From Streptomyces hundungensis (GTDB lineage: Bacteria > Actinomycetota > Actinomycetes > Streptomycetales > Streptomycetaceae), in assembly GCF_003627815.1 (NCBI RefSeq), contig NZ_CP032698.1, forward strand, positions 5,766,001-5,830,000: DNA of 64,000 nucleotides. The letters are read 5' to 3'. The notes under the pieces were generated by a model. The model was given only the letters and a program-made list of their open reading frames with translations. It ran no database searches and was not told where the DNA came from. Position numbers and translations under genes: made by a program. Of the stretch, positions 16,911-26,194 are shown one piece after another; within the stretch, counting starts at the first letter, position 1; each line of letters begins with the position of its first letter.

Positions 16911-17939
16911 TCAGAGGGTGGCGGGGGAGGGGGCGGCGGCCTTGGCGCGCAGCATGCGGCTCAGGGTCAGCGCGGGGTCGGTGATGACGACCGGACCGAG
17001 GGCCGCGTCCACGCGGAGCAGCAGCTCGGGGTCGAGGACCGCCTCGGTGGCCGCCAGGTTGCGGGCGATCTGCTCGGGCGCCGAGGCGCCGATGACGGCC
17101 GTGGCGACCTGCGCGTTGCGCAGCACCCAGGCCAGCGCGAGCTGGGCCGTCGTCAGACCGGTCTCCTCGGCCAGCTCGCCGACGCGGGCGACGGCCGTAA
17201 GGACCTCGTCCGACAGGAAGCGGTAGCGCTGGATCGAGACGTCACCGCCCTTGGCGGCCACCGCCCGCGACCCGGCGGGCGCCTGAAGGCCCGGCTTGTA
17301 CTTTCCGGTCAGTACGCCCCCGGCCAGCGGCGACCACACCATCTGCCCGATGCCCAGCGGCGCGCAGGCCGGCATGACCTCGGCCTCGATGACCCGCCAC
17401 AGCATCGAGTACTGCGGCTGGTTGGAGACCAGGGAGATGCCCAGCTCACGGGCGAGGGCGGCGGCCCGCTCGATCTCGTCGGCGGCCCACTCCGAGACGC
17501 CGACATGGCGGATCTTGCCGGCGGCGACGGCGTCCGCGAAGGCGCCCATCGTCTCTTCGAGCGGCGTCGAGTCGTCGTACAGATGCGCCTGGTACAGGTC
17601 GATGTGGCCGGTGCCGAGCCGGCGCAGCGAGGCGTCGAGGGAGGCGGCGATCCGGGTGCGCGACAGCGCGCCGGGGCCGGGCCCGCCGCCCCTGCCGACC
17701 TTGGTGCAGATCACGACGGTGTCCCGGTCGACGCCCGCGAGGGCCCGGCCGAGGTGCTCCTCGGCCCGGCCCTCGGCATACGCGTCCGCGGTGTCGAACG
17801 TGGTGATGCCCGCGTCCAGGGCGGCCCGCACACAGGCGGCGGCGGTGTGGTCGTCCAACTGGTTGCCCGCGGTCAGCGAGTTGCCGAACGCGACCCGGCT
17901 GACCACCGGCCCCGAGACGCCGAGACGGCGGTACTCCAT
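16911..17939 (-). CDS. Aldo/keto reductase
   Basis: 342-residue TIM-barrel NADPH reductase. The tetrad is visible: Asp and Tyr in TFDTADAYAEG, Lys in VICTKVG, His in LYQAHLYD. The start at 17939 gives the family N-terminus MEYRRLGVSGPVVSRVAFG; an upstream in-frame start would add a Pro-rich tail. In aureolic acid clusters a similar reductase (MtmW) acts on the polyketide side chain, and in others AKRs act on deoxysugars. Here it sits between cyclase and ABM genes, which favours the aglycone. The substrate is inferred. Confidence 0.88.
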   Translation of the reverse strand: MEYRRLGVSGPVVSRVAFGNSLTAGNQLDDHTAAACVRAALDAGITTFDTADAYAEGRAEEHLGRALAGVDRDTVVICTKVGRGGGPGPGALSRTRIAASLDASLRRLGTGHIDLYQAHLYDDSTPLEETMGAFADAVAAGKIRHVGVSEWAADEIERAAALARELGISLVSNQPQYSMLWRVIEAEVMPACAPLGIGQMVWSPLAGGVLTGKYKPGLQAPAGSRAVAAKGGDVSIQRYRFLSDEVLTAVARVGELAEETGLTTAQLALAWVLRNAQVATAVIGASAPEQIARNLAATEAVLDPELLLRVDAALGPVVITDPALTLSRMLRAKAAAPSPATL

Positions 17940-17982
17940 GGTGAATCCCTTCTGTTTCCGGTCGGCTCCCGCCCTCGGGCCC

Positions 17983-18603
17983 TCAGGCCCCGGCGGGCGC
18001 CAACTCGGCGCGGTCGCCCGCGACATGGGTGGCGGGCACGGTGCGCACCTCGGCGAGGGCGGCGAGCGCCGCGTACTGCGGAAGGCCGGTCGCCGCGAGC
18101 GCGGCCTCCGCGTCGCGCCAGCGGCTCAGCGCGGTGAACCCGCCGGGCCGGGCGAAGAGCGACTTGGCGAGGTCGGCGGCGATGAAACCGTCGAGCTCCG
18201 CGGCGGCCCGCGCATGGGCCTGGTAGGCGCCGACGAAGGCCTCGGTGGCGTCGCCCTCGACGGTGAAGGAGTCCACGAACAGCACATCATCGGGCTCGCC
18301 CGGGGCGCCGTCGAAGCGGGCGATCCCCATCGAGGGGTCCGCCTCCACGGCGACGATCCTGTGGAACTCCTCGGCGTGGCTCTGAAACGTGGCGCTCGCC
18401 AGCACCCGCTGGAAGTCCTCGGGCCGCTCCCACCAGCCGAGGTTGACATACACCTCGGGACGGTCAACCGAGCGGACCGCCTGGTGGGCGACGAAGCCGG
18501 GCTGTGCGCGCATCCACTCCACATGGGCGAGGAAGCGTGCCTCGAACTCCTCGGCGCCGCCCGGGTCGAGCAGGGTGAACGTGTTGATGACGGTGAAGGA
18601 CAT
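17983..18603 (-). CDS. Antibiotic biosynthesis monooxygenase (ABM), two-domain
   Basis: 206 residues forming two ABM-like domains: FTVINTFTLLDPGGAEEFEA and, after about residue 105, DDVLFVDSFTVEGDATEAF. The first repeat has the NLGWWERPEDF motif, like the ABM at 14074; the second has TALSRWRDAEA. It is expected to act as a cofactor-independent oxygenase or cyclase helper on an anthrone-like intermediate. Position between the acyl-CoA ligase and the AKR places it in the main tailoring operon. The ligase gene ends 17 bp before its start. Confidence 0.84.
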   Translation of the reverse strand: MSFTVINTFTLLDPGGAEEFEARFLAHVEWMRAQPGFVAHQAVRSVDRPEVYVNLGWWERPEDFQRVLASATFQSHAEEFHRIVAVEADPSMGIARFDGAPGEPDDVLFVDSFTVEGDATEAFVGAYQAHARAAAELDGFIAADLAKSLFARPGGFTALSRWRDAEAALAATGLPQYAALAALAEVRTVPATHVAGDRAELAPAGA

Positions 18604-18619
18604 GCGGTGCCTCTCCGGC

Positions 18620-20143
18620 TCAGCCCGCGACGGGCAGACGACTGGTCAACTGCGCGGCCAAAACCCAGCGTTGGATCTTTCCGTTGCCCGAACGCGGGAT
18701 CGCGTCGAGCGTCATGGCGTCCGCTACGTGCTGGTAGTACGGCAGGGCGTCATTGGCGCGCGCCACGACGTCCGCGAGGGCGTCGGTGTGGCCGCTCGCC
18801 AGCACCACCAGGGCGCCCGCGACCGCGCCGTGCTCGGCATCGGCGAGCTCGACCACGACGACATCGGCGACCCGCTCGTCCTGGCGCAGCACGCGCTCCA
18901 CGTCCGAGGGGGCGACCAGGAAGTTGTCGCACTTGAAGACGTCCTTGAGACGGTCCACCAGGAACAGGCGGCCGTCCTCGTCGATCCGGCCGACATCGCC
19001 GGTGTTCAGCCAGCCGCCCGGTTCCAGGCCGGTGCCGTCGGGTCCGCCGGCGTAGCCCTGCATCACCTGCGGGCCGCGCAGCTGCACCTCGCCGACACCG
19101 CCCGGCGCGAGCACCGCGCGCGAGTCGAGGTGGACGACCCGGCACTCGGTCCCGGCGACCGGGGTGCCGACCGAGCCGTGCACCGGCCGGTCGGGATCGT
19201 CGCTGTGGGTCAGCGGGGAGGTCTCGGCGAGCCCGTACCCCTGGAAGACCGGCACGCCGAACCGCTTGGAGAGCCGGCGCGCGGCCGGCACCGGAAGGCC
19301 CGAGCCGCCCGAGGCGATCCGCTTGACCGAGGTCATCGACACCGAGTCCAGATCCGGGTCGGCCGCGAGGCGCGCAAGGCGCACGGGCAGGCTGTACAGG
19401 ATGGTGGCCCGGTGCCGGTTGGCGGTCATCAAGGCGGCGTACGGCTCGGGCGAGGCGCACAGCACCTGCGTGGCGCCGGCCGCGATCGCCGAGTTGAGAT
19501 GCATCGGGTGGTAGGTCGGCAGATGGTTGAGGCTGACCGTGTGCCCGTCCAGGCGGTGTGCCTGGGCGATCTGCGCCGCGTTCACCGTCACATTGCGGTG
19601 GCTGAGCCGAACCGCCTTGGGACGCCCGGTGGTTCCGCTGGTGAACTGGAGCGCCGCGGTGTCCTGGGGCCCCTTGCCGTGGGCGGTGAGCGGCGCGTCG
19701 GTGGCGAGCAGGTCGAGGCCGTCCGTGCCGGCGCCGATCAGTACGACGTCGCGCAGCGCGGGCAGCCGGTCGCGGACCTTCTCCAGACGCGCGTTCAGGG
19801 CCGGGTCGAGCAGGACCACCCGGGCCCCGCCGAGACCGAGCACATGCAGCAGATCGTCCTCGCGCAGCAGCGGATTGACCACGGCGACGGTGTGCCCGGC
19901 CCGCACCGCCGCGTAGTACGCGACCGCCACGTCCGGGTGCAGCACGGTACCGACCGCCACCACCGACGGCTCGGGCGCCAGCGCCTGGAGCCCGGCGGCC
20001 ACGGCCGTCACGCGCGCGTCGAAGGTGGCGTAGTCCATCGTGAAGTCGTCGGTGACGACGGCGGGCCGCGCGGGGTGCGCGGCGGCGGCCCGGGAGAGCA
20101 GCTGATCCAGCCGGTCCGGCACCTCGGGCAGCGTGTCAGCCAC
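18620..20143 (-). CDS. AMP-forming acyl-CoA ligase, MtmL/OxyH-like context
   Basis: 507-residue ANL-superfamily ligase. Motifs: LQFTSGTTGRPKAVRLSH, GYGLAETSPL, LNTGDVGRIDEDGRL, RLKDVFKCDNFLVAPSDVE and the catalytic-Lys end RSGNGKIQRW. No carrier domain is fused. Ligases of this kind sit in tetracycline (OxyH) and aureolic acid (MtmL) clusters, where they are linked to late cyclisation rather than starter loading. A role in activating an acyl decoration or starter is equally possible here. Its start overlaps the end of the aromatase gene by 8 bases. Substrate unknown. Confidence 0.88.
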   Translation of the reverse strand: MADTLPEVPDRLDQLLSRAAAAHPARPAVVTDDFTMDYATFDARVTAVAAGLQALAPEPSVVAVGTVLHPDVAVAYYAAVRAGHTVAVVNPLLREDDLLHVLGLGGARVVLLDPALNARLEKVRDRLPALRDVVLIGAGTDGLDLLATDAPLTAHGKGPQDTAALQFTSGTTGRPKAVRLSHRNVTVNAAQIAQAHRLDGHTVSLNHLPTYHPMHLNSAIAAGATQVLCASPEPYAALMTANRHRATILYSLPVRLARLAADPDLDSVSMTSVKRIASGGSGLPVPAARRLSKRFGVPVFQGYGLAETSPLTHSDDPDRPVHGSVGTPVAGTECRVVHLDSRAVLAPGGVGEVQLRGPQVMQGYAGGPDGTGLEPGGWLNTGDVGRIDEDGRLFLVDRLKDVFKCDNFLVAPSDVERVLRQDERVADVVVVELADAEHGAVAGALVVLASGHTDALADVVARANDALPYYQHVADAMTLDAIPRSGNGKIQRWVLAAQLTSRLPVAG

Positions 20144-21086
20144 GGAGCGCCTCCGCGTAAGTGCGGGCCAGTTTCAGGGTGTTGGTGGAGTTGGTGGAGA
20201 GCGCGCGGTGCACATAGGCGCGGGCGTCGGCGACGGTCTTGCCCTCGCCCAGGTACTTCTCGATGGTGTCGGTGCGCAGCGCGACCGAGTGCCGGGAGGT
20301 GACGTCGACGCCGCCCTCGACCTCGACGATCGTCCAGCGGCCGGTGTGCGCGGTCATCAGACCCGGCACGGTGGTCTGCTTGTAGACGATGCGGTCCGGC
20401 GCGAACACGACCCGGATCGACTCGGTGGTGTGCACCGAACCGTCGGCCGTGCTGGTGTCCATCGCCATGACCTGCACACCGGGCTCGTCCTCGGTCAGAT
20501 CGAGCCGCGCCACGTGCGGCAGCCGCTCGGGCCACAGGTCGGCCCGGTTCAGGAAGTCGAACACGTCGGCAGCGTCGGCCTTCATGTGCACGGTGTCGTC
20601 GAAGGTGAAGACCAGCTCGTCCAACTGGGCGTGCCGCTCGGCGAGTTCCTTGATGTTGTTCAGCTCGGCCGCGCTGTTGCGGTCCACCGCCTCGTTGATC
20701 CACGCCACCGAGTCCGGGGCGTCGTCGAGGGCCTCGAAGTCGTGGTGGAGTTCGAGCAGCGAGGTCTCGCCGTCCACGGGGGAGACCACCCAGGCGCCGC
20801 CCATGCCCGCCACCGGCGGCGTCGAGACCTCCTGGCGGAAGTCGATCCGCAGGCGCTCCGGGTCGAAGGTGCGGCGCGAGACCCAGTTCTTGACGGCGCC
20901 GTTGGCGGTCGCCCAGATGTGGATGCGCTCCGCGCGGTCGTCCTGCTCCAGGTGCTCGACGTGCACATTGGGGCCGAAGTACAGCGGCCACTTGGTGACA
21001 TCGGCGACGATGCCGTACACGACCTCGGCGGGGGCGGCGACGGCGACGCTGTGGAGGGTGTGGTGCTTCGTTCCGGTCACGGACAC
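20136..21086 (-). CDS. Didomain aromatase/cyclase (SRPBCC x2)
   Basis: 316-residue polyketide aromatase/cyclase with two START-like domains: HHTLHSVAVAAPAEVVYGIV (from about 8) and VHMKADAADVFDFLNRADLW (from about 167). Both halves keep the WP and SRRTFDPE / TTESIRVVF-type strands. The length equals the ActVII/GrhQ/BexL type that works on ketoreduced chains, forming the first ring (C7-C12 or C9-C14) and dehydrating it. This fits the ketoreductase gene immediately upstream. GTG start behind AGAAGGA. Confidence 0.9.
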   Translation of the reverse strand: MSVTGTKHHTLHSVAVAAPAEVVYGIVADVTKWPLYFGPNVHVEHLEQDDRAERIHIWATANGAVKNWVSRRTFDPERLRIDFRQEVSTPPVAGMGGAWVVSPVDGETSLLELHHDFEALDDAPDSVAWINEAVDRNSAAELNNIKELAERHAQLDELVFTFDDTVHMKADAADVFDFLNRADLWPERLPHVARLDLTEDEPGVQVMAMDTSTADGSVHTTESIRVVFAPDRIVYKQTTVPGLMTAHTGRWTIVEVEGGVDVTSRHSVALRTDTIEKYLGEGKTVADARAYVHRALSTNSTNTLKLARTYAEALRG

Positions 21087-21124
21087 GGGAAATTCCTTCT
21101 CTGATCGGGGAGTTCGGGCGGCGG

Positions 21125-21922
21125 CTAGAAGTTGCCGAGGCCGCCGCAGACGTTCAGGGCCTGTGCGGTGATGGACGCGGCGGTGTCGGTGGCCAGATAG
21201 CCGACCAGGCCGGCCACCTCCTCGGGGGTCGAGTAGCGCCCCAGCGGGATCTTCGAGGTGAACTTGGCGAGGATGGCGTCCTCGGAGGTGTCGTACGCCT
21301 CGGCGTAGCCCTGCCGCACGCGCTGCGCCATCGGCGTCTCGACGTAACCCGGGCACACCGCGTTCACGGTGATCCCGGTCGGGGCGAGCTCGTTGCCGAG
21401 CGCCTTGGTGAAGCCGACCACGCCGTGCTTGGACGCCGAGTAGGGGGCGCCGAGCACCACACCCTGCTTGCCGGCGGTGGAGGCGATGTTGATGATCCGG
21501 CCCCAGCCGCGCTCCCGCATCCCACCGGCGTTCAGGACCTCGCGGGTGACCCGGAAGACGGAGTTGAGGTTGGTGTCGATCACGTCGTCCCACACCTCGT
21601 CCGACACGTCGGCGGTCACCCCGCCACCGCTGCGGCCGGCGTTGTTGACGACGACGTCCACGCGGCCGTACGCCGTGACGGCGGCGGCCACGAGCTCCTT
21701 GACGGAGTCGGGGCTGCGGACGTCGGCGGTCGCGCCCGACACCTCAAGGCCCTCCTCACGGAGCTCCTTCACGGTGAGCTCGACGGACTCGGCACTGCGC
21801 GCGCAGATGAACACCGCGAGTCCGGCCGCCCCCAGCGCCCGCGCCGACGCCAGACCGATCCCGCTGGTCGCCCCGGTGATGAGCGCGACCCGGCGCTCGC
21901 TGGTGACCTTGGGCTGAGTCAT
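21125..21922 (-). CDS. Polyketide ketoreductase (SDR)
   Basis: 265-residue classical SDR, the ActIII-type reductase that reduces one keto group (usually C9) of the nascent poly-beta-ketone with NADPH. Cofactor motif VALITGATSGIGLASARAL, NNAG in VVVNNAGRSGGG, catalytic Ser in NIASTAGKQG, and YSASKHG (Tyr-x3-Lys) are present, followed by the PGYVETPMA segment. It is first in the operon running to 14807. ATG behind GAGGAGA; a SARP-type box ends 35 nt upstream. Confidence 0.93.
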   Translation of the reverse strand: MTQPKVTSERRVALITGATSGIGLASARALGAAGLAVFICARSAESVELTVKELREEGLEVSGATADVRSPDSVKELVAAAVTAYGRVDVVVNNAGRSGGGVTADVSDEVWDDVIDTNLNSVFRVTREVLNAGGMRERGWGRIINIASTAGKQGVVLGAPYSASKHGVVGFTKALGNELAPTGITVNAVCPGYVETPMAQRVRQGYAEAYDTSEDAILAKFTSKIPLGRYSTPEEVAGLVGYLATDTAASITAQALNVCGGLGNF

Positions 21923-21957
21923 ACGAATCTCCTCGGATGAGTTGGTGTACGCGGCCC

Positions 21958-21989
21958 AACGTGCGCCGGGGCACTCGAACGGGTATCGA
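21958..21989 (-). promoter_or_regulatory. SARP-type promoter of the ketoreductase/tailoring operon
   Basis: Minus strand: TCGATAC, 4 bp, TCGAGTG, 8 bp, CACGTT. Same 32-bp plan and same CACNNT hexamer as the other minus-strand operons; ends 35 nt before the ATG. Confidence 0.78.
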
Positions 21990-22033
21990 GCCGGGCTGGA
22001 ACCCGGGGCGCCGGGTTTGGCCCCCACCAGGGC

Positions 22034-22065
22034 CCCAGTGCGGGTCGAGCGGCGGGCCCAATGCT
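22034..22065 (+). promoter_or_regulatory. Candidate SARP-type promoter of the SnoaL-like gene
   Basis: Plus strand: CCCAGTG, 4 bp, TCGAGCG, 8 bp, AATGCT, ending 35 nt before the ATG. Only the second heptamer fits the consensus well, so this is weaker than its divergent partner at 21958. Confidence 0.4.
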
Positions 22066-22100
22066 CAAGGGGCAGGAAGATCCAGGAGGAGAGGACCCCC

Positions 22101-22541
22101 ATGAGCGTCACCGAGCTGCCGCAGGCGACCACCGCCGGGCTGTACACGGAGATCCAGCAGTTCTACGCGCAGCAGATGCACCTGCTCGACGACGGCCGGG
22201 TCGAGGAGTGGGCCCACACCTTCACCACCGACGGCGTGTTCGCCGCCAACGCGCAGCCGGTGCCGGCGGTCGGCCGCGAGGCCATCACCGCGGCCGCGGC
22301 CGCCGCGACCGCGGCGTACGCCGAGGCGGGCGTCCAGCGTCGCCACTGGCTGGGCATGGTCTCGGTCGAGGGCGTCGACGGCGACGTCGTGACCGCGCGC
22401 TGCTACGCGCTGGTCATCGAGACGGCGCGGGGTGGGCGGCCGGAGATCAAGGCGAGCACGTTGTGTGTGGACCGGGTGGTGCGGGTGGGTGGGTCCTGGC
22501 AGATCCAGGACCGCCAGATCACCCGCGACGACCTGATCTGA
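22101..22541 (+). CDS. SnoaL/NTF2-like fold protein
   Basis: 146-residue single-domain protein of the NTF2/SnoaL_4 type. It begins with a helical segment YTEIQQFYAQQMHLLDDGRV and the typical EEWAHTFTTDGVFAAN, then an RRHWLGMVSVEGVDGDVVTA strand pair and a closing WQIQDRQITRDDL. Family members in polyketide clusters act as small cyclases, hydroxylation partners or dehydratases. It is alone on the plus strand, divergent from the ketoreductase, with a strong AGGAGGAGAGG ribosome site. Exact reaction unknown. Confidence 0.82.
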   Translation: MSVTELPQATTAGLYTEIQQFYAQQMHLLDDGRVEEWAHTFTTDGVFAANAQPVPAVGREAITAAAAAATAAYAEAGVQRRHWLGMVSVEGVDGDVVTARCYALVIETARGGRPEIKASTLCVDRVVRVGGSWQIQDRQITRDDLI

Positions 22542-22547
22542 CCCCCG

Positions 22548-22757
22548 CGCGGGGCCACCCCCGGCCCCCAGCGCCGGGCCACCCCCGGACCCCGGAACCC
22601 TGGTGCCGGGGCCACCCCGGACCCCCAGTGCCGGGGCCACCCCGGACCCCCGGCGCCGGGGTCGCCCCCGGGCCCCAATGCCGGGGTCTGCCCCGGGCCC
22701 CCCGTGCCGGGGTTTGTCGCCCCCTGCCCCGGGGTCTGCCCCCGGACCCCCGAGACG
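22548..22757 (+). repeat. Degenerate GC-rich tandem repeat, about 25-bp unit
   Basis: About seven head-to-tail copies of a unit that begins GCCGGGGCCACCCCGG, with copies drifting in length (20-32 bp). It lies just after the SnoaL-like stop and encodes nothing convincing. Confidence 0.8.
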
Positions 22758-22793
22758 AGTGCCCGCACGCGAATCCCCCGGCGTGCGGGCACT
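22758..22793 (+). terminator. Hairpin terminator after the SnoaL-like gene
   Basis: Perfect 13-bp stem AGTGCCCGCACGC / GCGTGCGGGCACT with a 10-base loop. Its outer stem equals that of the terminator at 7877-7909. Confidence 0.75.
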
Positions 22794-23257
22794 TTCGCGT
22801 GCGCGGCGACCCCTACCCCGGGCACAGCCCAGGCCCACCTTTTGCGCAGTTCCCCGCGCCCCTGAAAACTCGCTTTCGTCCGCAGACCGTGCGTGGCTGG
22901 TCGCGCAGTTCCCCGCGCCCCTAAACCCTCTCGATCCTGCGGACCGTGCCCGCTTCTCGCGCAGTTCCCCGCGCCCCTAAAAGCCCTTCGGTCTGCGGGC
23001 CGGGTCGCGCCCCCAAACCCGTTTTCGGCTGCGGGTCGTGGGTGGCTGGTCGCGCAGTTCCCCGCGCCCCTTAACTACTCGGTGCCGGCCAGCACCTCAG
23101 CCTGTCATGGGGGTCCCCCCTGGCCCTTAAGGCCTTGGGGGAGATTGAGGACGAGCGCCCTTAAGGCGCGAACGGGGTCTGGGGCGGAGCCCCAGGGGCC
23201 CGGAACCATCCAACCCTGCGCCTACGGGTGGGTGGGTGGGCAACCCGGGGACGACGG
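22794..23257. repeat. Non-coding spacer of repeated GCGCAGTTCCCCGCGCCCC elements
   Basis: No gene is visible. At least four copies of GCGCAGTTCCCCGCGCCCC occur at about 55-100 bp intervals (22844-23075). They are followed at about 23140-23210 by a second Streptomyces spacer element with the hairpin GGGGCGGAGCCCC next to GACGAGCGCCCTTAAGGCGC. Both elements recur at 47.8 and 55.5-55.9 kb. Confidence 0.75.
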
Positions 23258-23292
23258 CGGCTGCCGCACGCCCGTTGGGGGTGCGGCAGCCG
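23258..23292 (-). terminator. Hairpin terminator of the synthase operon
   Basis: 12-bp inverted repeat CGGCTGCCGCAC / GTGCGGCAGCCG, 26 bp after the ACP stop. Confidence 0.75.
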
Positions 23293-23318
23293 AGGGGGGC
23301 CCGGGGTCCCGGGAGGAG

Positions 23319-23576
23319 TTACGCCGCCGCCGTCGCAGACGACAGGCACTCGTTGATGAACGACAGCAACACCCGAGGCGTGGACGCCTCCGCAACCGTG
23401 TCGTCGGACAGCTGGATCCGATAGTCCCGCTCGATGACCCCCGTCACCTGAAGGATCGCCAGCGAGTCGTACCCGAGGTCGTCGAACGGCACGTCCAGGA
23501 CGTCCCCGTCCAGGTCGATCCCCTCGCCGACACCCGCGCACTCACGCAGCAACGTGGTCAGTTCCTTGAGATTCAT
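23319..23576 (-). CDS. Type II PKS acyl carrier protein
   Basis: 85-residue ACP that carries the growing polyketide as a thioester. The phosphopantetheine serine is Ser38 in DDLGYDSLAIL, the type II PKS variant of the DSL motif. Acidic helices and the normal 80-90 residue length fit. It follows the CLF gene in the usual KS-CLF-ACP order. The Sfp-type transferase at 42248-43084 could activate it. Confidence 0.95.
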   Translation of the reverse strand: MNLKELTTLLRECAGVGEGIDLDGDVLDVPFDDLGYDSLAILQVTGVIERDYRIQLSDDTVAEASTPRVLLSFINECLSSATAAA

Positions 23577-23618
23577 GAAGCTCGCCTCTCTCGTTCCTCA
23601 ACAGACATACAGGGAAGG

Positions 23619-24866
23619 TCAGTTCGCCGCGGTCACGACGGCCGCCGCGTTGAACCCGCCGGTCCCGCGCGCCAGGACGAGCGCGGTACGGACCGCCCCG
23701 CGCCGGGCCTCGGTGACCAGGTCGAGCGCGTCGGCCGCGACCGGCGAGGTGACGTTGACGGTCGGCGGGATCACCGCGTCCCGGATGGAGAGCAGCGCCG
23801 CCGCGAGGTCCAGCGAGGCGCCGCCGGCCGACAGCCGGCCCGTCATGGTCTTGGGGGCCGTCACCGGCACACCGCGGGGCCCGAAGAGGGCGCTGAGCGC
23901 GGCCTCCTCCTGGCGGTCGAGCTCGGGCACCCCGGACGCGTCGGCGAAGACGACGTCCACGTCGGACGCGCTCAACCCGGCTTCCGCGAGGGCGAGTTCG
24001 GCCGCCCGGCGCAGACCCGGCTCGCCGCCCCGGCCCGGTGCCGGGTCGAACGTCGCGGCGTACCCCGAGAGCTGCCCGTAGATCCGGGCGCCACGCTCGC
24101 GGGCCGCCTCGGCGTCCTCCAGGACGAGGATCGCCCCGCCCTCCCCGGCGACGTAACCGCTGGCCTCGCGGTCGAAGGGCAGGAACGCACGCGCCGGGTC
24201 GGCGACCGGGCTCATCCGGCCGCCGGCGAGCTGCGCGGTCCAGCCCCAGGGGCAGACCGCGCCGTCGACGCCGCCGGTGACGATGAGCTTGCTGCCCTTG
24301 CGCAGCTGACGCCGGGCCTGGGCGACCGCGTCGAGCCCGCCGGCCTGCTCGGTGACGAGCACCCCGCTGGGTCCGCGCAGCCCGTGCCGGATGGAGATCT
24401 GGCCGGTGTTGACGGCGTAGAACCAGGCGTACGACTGGTACGCGGAGACGTACTGGCCGCCCTTGCTCCACAGCGCCTGGAGCTCGCGCTGGCCGAACTC
24501 GAAGCCGCCCGCGGAGGCCGCGGTGACCGCGCCCGCCGAGTAGGGCGGCATCTCGGCGACGTCCGCGCCGGAGTCCTCCAGGGCCTCCTTGGCGGCGGTC
24601 AGGGCGAGCCGGGTCATGTGGTCGGTCTGCGGCAGCAGCCGGCTGGGAATGTGCTCGGCGGCGTCGAAGCCGGGCACCTCGCCCGCCAGCGTCGCCGGAT
24701 AGCCGGAGGCGTCGAAGCGGGAGACCGGGCGGATGCCGCTCTCGCCGGCCACCGTCGCCTCCCACCAGGCCTGGGTGCCGAGCCCGTTGGGCGCGGTGAC
24801 GCCGATCCCGGTGAACACCGCGGTGGCGGAGCGCACCGCCGTACGTTCGAGCAGCTCGCTCGTCAT
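23619..24866 (-). CDS. Ketosynthase chain-length factor (KS-beta)
   Basis: 415 residues, KAS II-like. The active-site Cys is replaced by Gln174 ([15 protein letters not shown]), the hallmark of CLFs; the NAHGSGT-type His motif is changed to [11 protein letters not shown]. With KS-alpha it forms the heterodimer whose tunnel sets chain length. Its ATG overlaps the KS-alpha stop (ATGA), which keeps the two subunits at equal dose. Chain length cannot be read by eye. Confidence 0.96.
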   Translation of the reverse strand: MTSELLERTAVRSATAVFTGIGVTAPNGLGTQAWWEATVAGESGIRPVSRFDASGYPATLAGEVPGFDAAEHIPSRLLPQTDHMTRLALTAAKEALEDSGADVAEMPPYSAGAVTAASAGGFEFGQRELQALWSKGGQYVSAYQSYAWFYAVNTGQISIRHGLRGPSGVLVTEQAGGLDAVAQARRQLRKGSKLIVTGGVDGAVCPWGWTAQLAGGRMSPVADPARAFLPFDREASGYVAGEGGAILVLEDAEAARERGARIYGQLSGYAATFDPAPGRGGEPGLRRAAELALAEAGLSASDVDVVFADASGVPELDRQEEAALSALFGPRGVPVTAPKTMTGRLSAGGASLDLAAALLSIRDAVIPPTVNVTSPVAADALDLVTEARRGAVRTALVLARGTGGFNAAAVVTAAN

Positions 24867-26134
24867 GCCGTCTTCCTCCGCTCGGGCTTGGTGAGCACGA
24901 TCGCGCTCTGGAATCCGCCGAAGCCGCTGCCGACGCTCAGCACCGTGTTGATGTCGCGCTCGCGGGCGTGGATCGGTGTGTAGTCGAGGTCGCACTTGGG
25001 GTCGGCCTCGTGCAGATTCGCGGTCGGCGGCACCATGCCGTACTCGATGGCCAGCGCGGACGCGGCGACCTCCAGGGAGCCGATGGCGCCGAGCGAGTGC
25101 CCGATCATCGACTTGATGGACGAGACGGGCGTGTTGTACGCGTGGTCGCCGAGGCTCTTCTTGAACGCGGCCGTCTCGTGCCGGTCGTTCTGGAGCGTGC
25201 CCGAGCCGTGCGCGTTGATGTAGTCGATGTCGGTGCCGGGGATGCCGGCCTCTTCGAGGGCGGCGCCGATGGCCTCGGCCATCTCCGCCCCGTCGGCCCG
25301 AAGCCCCGTCATGTTGTACGCGTTGGAGCGCGAGGCGAACCCGGCGACCTCGGCGTAGATGTGCGCGCCGCGCGCCACGGCCTGCTCGTACTCCTCCAGG
25401 ACGAACACCGCGCTGCCCTCGCCGAGGACGAAGCCGTTGCGCGACTTGTCGAAGGGGCGCGAGGCCGTCTCCGGCTCGTCGTTGCGGTTGGAGGTGGCCT
25501 TGATGGCGTCGAAGCAGGCGACCGAGATCGGCGAGATCGGCGCCTCGGTGGCCCCGGCGATCATGACGTCGGCGCTGCCCTCGCGGATCAGCTCGACGGC
25601 GTGGCCGACCGAGTCCAGGCCCGAGGTGCAGCCGGTGGAGACCACGGCCGTGGGGCCCTGCGCGCCGAACTCCCAGGCCACCTCGGCCGCGAACGAGCTG
25701 GGCACGAAGTAGTCGTAGAGGTGCGGCACGGCCCGCTCGTGGTCGACGAGCCACTCGGCGCCGTTGTTGCTGACCGCCGCGTACTCGTAGTCGAGCCCGG
25801 TGGTCGCGCCGACCGCGCTGCCGATGGTGACGCCGGTACGGAACGGGTCGATGCCCGCCATGTCGAGACCGCTGTCGGTGACCGCCTCACGGGCGCCGAC
25901 CAGGGCGAACTGGGCGGCCCTGTCGAGGCGTCCGGCCTGCTCCTCGGTCAGCCCCTGGGCTAGGGGATCGAAGTCCACTTCGGCGGCGATCTTCGACCGG
26001 AAGGCCGAGGCGTCGAAGAGGGTCACGGCCCTGGTCGCGGTGCGTCCCGCGGTCAGCAGGGACCAGTACTCCTTGGTGCCGACGCCCCCGGGGGCGACCA
26101 CACCGATTCCGGTGATGACTACGCGTCGGCTCAC
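24863..26134 (-). CDS. Type II PKS ketosynthase alpha
   Basis: Condensing enzyme of the minimal PKS, 423 residues. Catalytic Cys169 is in [14 protein letters not shown], the first His in [13 protein letters not shown], and the second His in [15 protein letters not shown]. The start [19 protein letters not shown] is family-typical. It repeats decarboxylative malonyl condensation with the CLF and ACP encoded next to it. It is preceded in the operon by thioesterase and cyclase genes, an unusual placement upstream of the minimal PKS. Confidence 0.97.
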   Translation of the reverse strand: MSRRVVITGIGVVAPGGVGTKEYWSLLTAGRTATRAVTLFDASAFRSKIAAEVDFDPLAQGLTEEQAGRLDRAAQFALVGAREAVTDSGLDMAGIDPFRTGVTIGSAVGATTGLDYEYAAVSNNGAEWLVDHERAVPHLYDYFVPSSFAAEVAWEFGAQGPTAVVSTGCTSGLDSVGHAVELIREGSADVMIAGATEAPISPISVACFDAIKATSNRNDEPETASRPFDKSRNGFVLGEGSAVFVLEEYEQAVARGAHIYAEVAGFASRSNAYNMTGLRADGAEMAEAIGAALEEAGIPGTDIDYINAHGSGTLQNDRHETAAFKKSLGDHAYNTPVSSIKSMIGHSLGAIGSLEVAASALAIEYGMVPPTANLHEADPKCDLDYTPIHARERDINTVLSVGSGFGGFQSAIVLTKPERRKTA

Positions 26135-26194
26135 CTGTCCCCCTCGTGGGTCTTGGCCTGGGGGTGCGCCCCGGGAATGTGCAGCACGGCTGCG

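Noticed and set aside
17190..17200. Possible TTA codon in the aldo/keto reductase
   Set aside because: The TTA string spans two codons (CTT ACG) and is not in frame.
23619..24866. CLF as an inactivated ketosynthase pseudogene because the Cys is missing
   Set aside because: Gln at this position is the defining feature of chain-length factors and the gene is coupled to KS-alpha.
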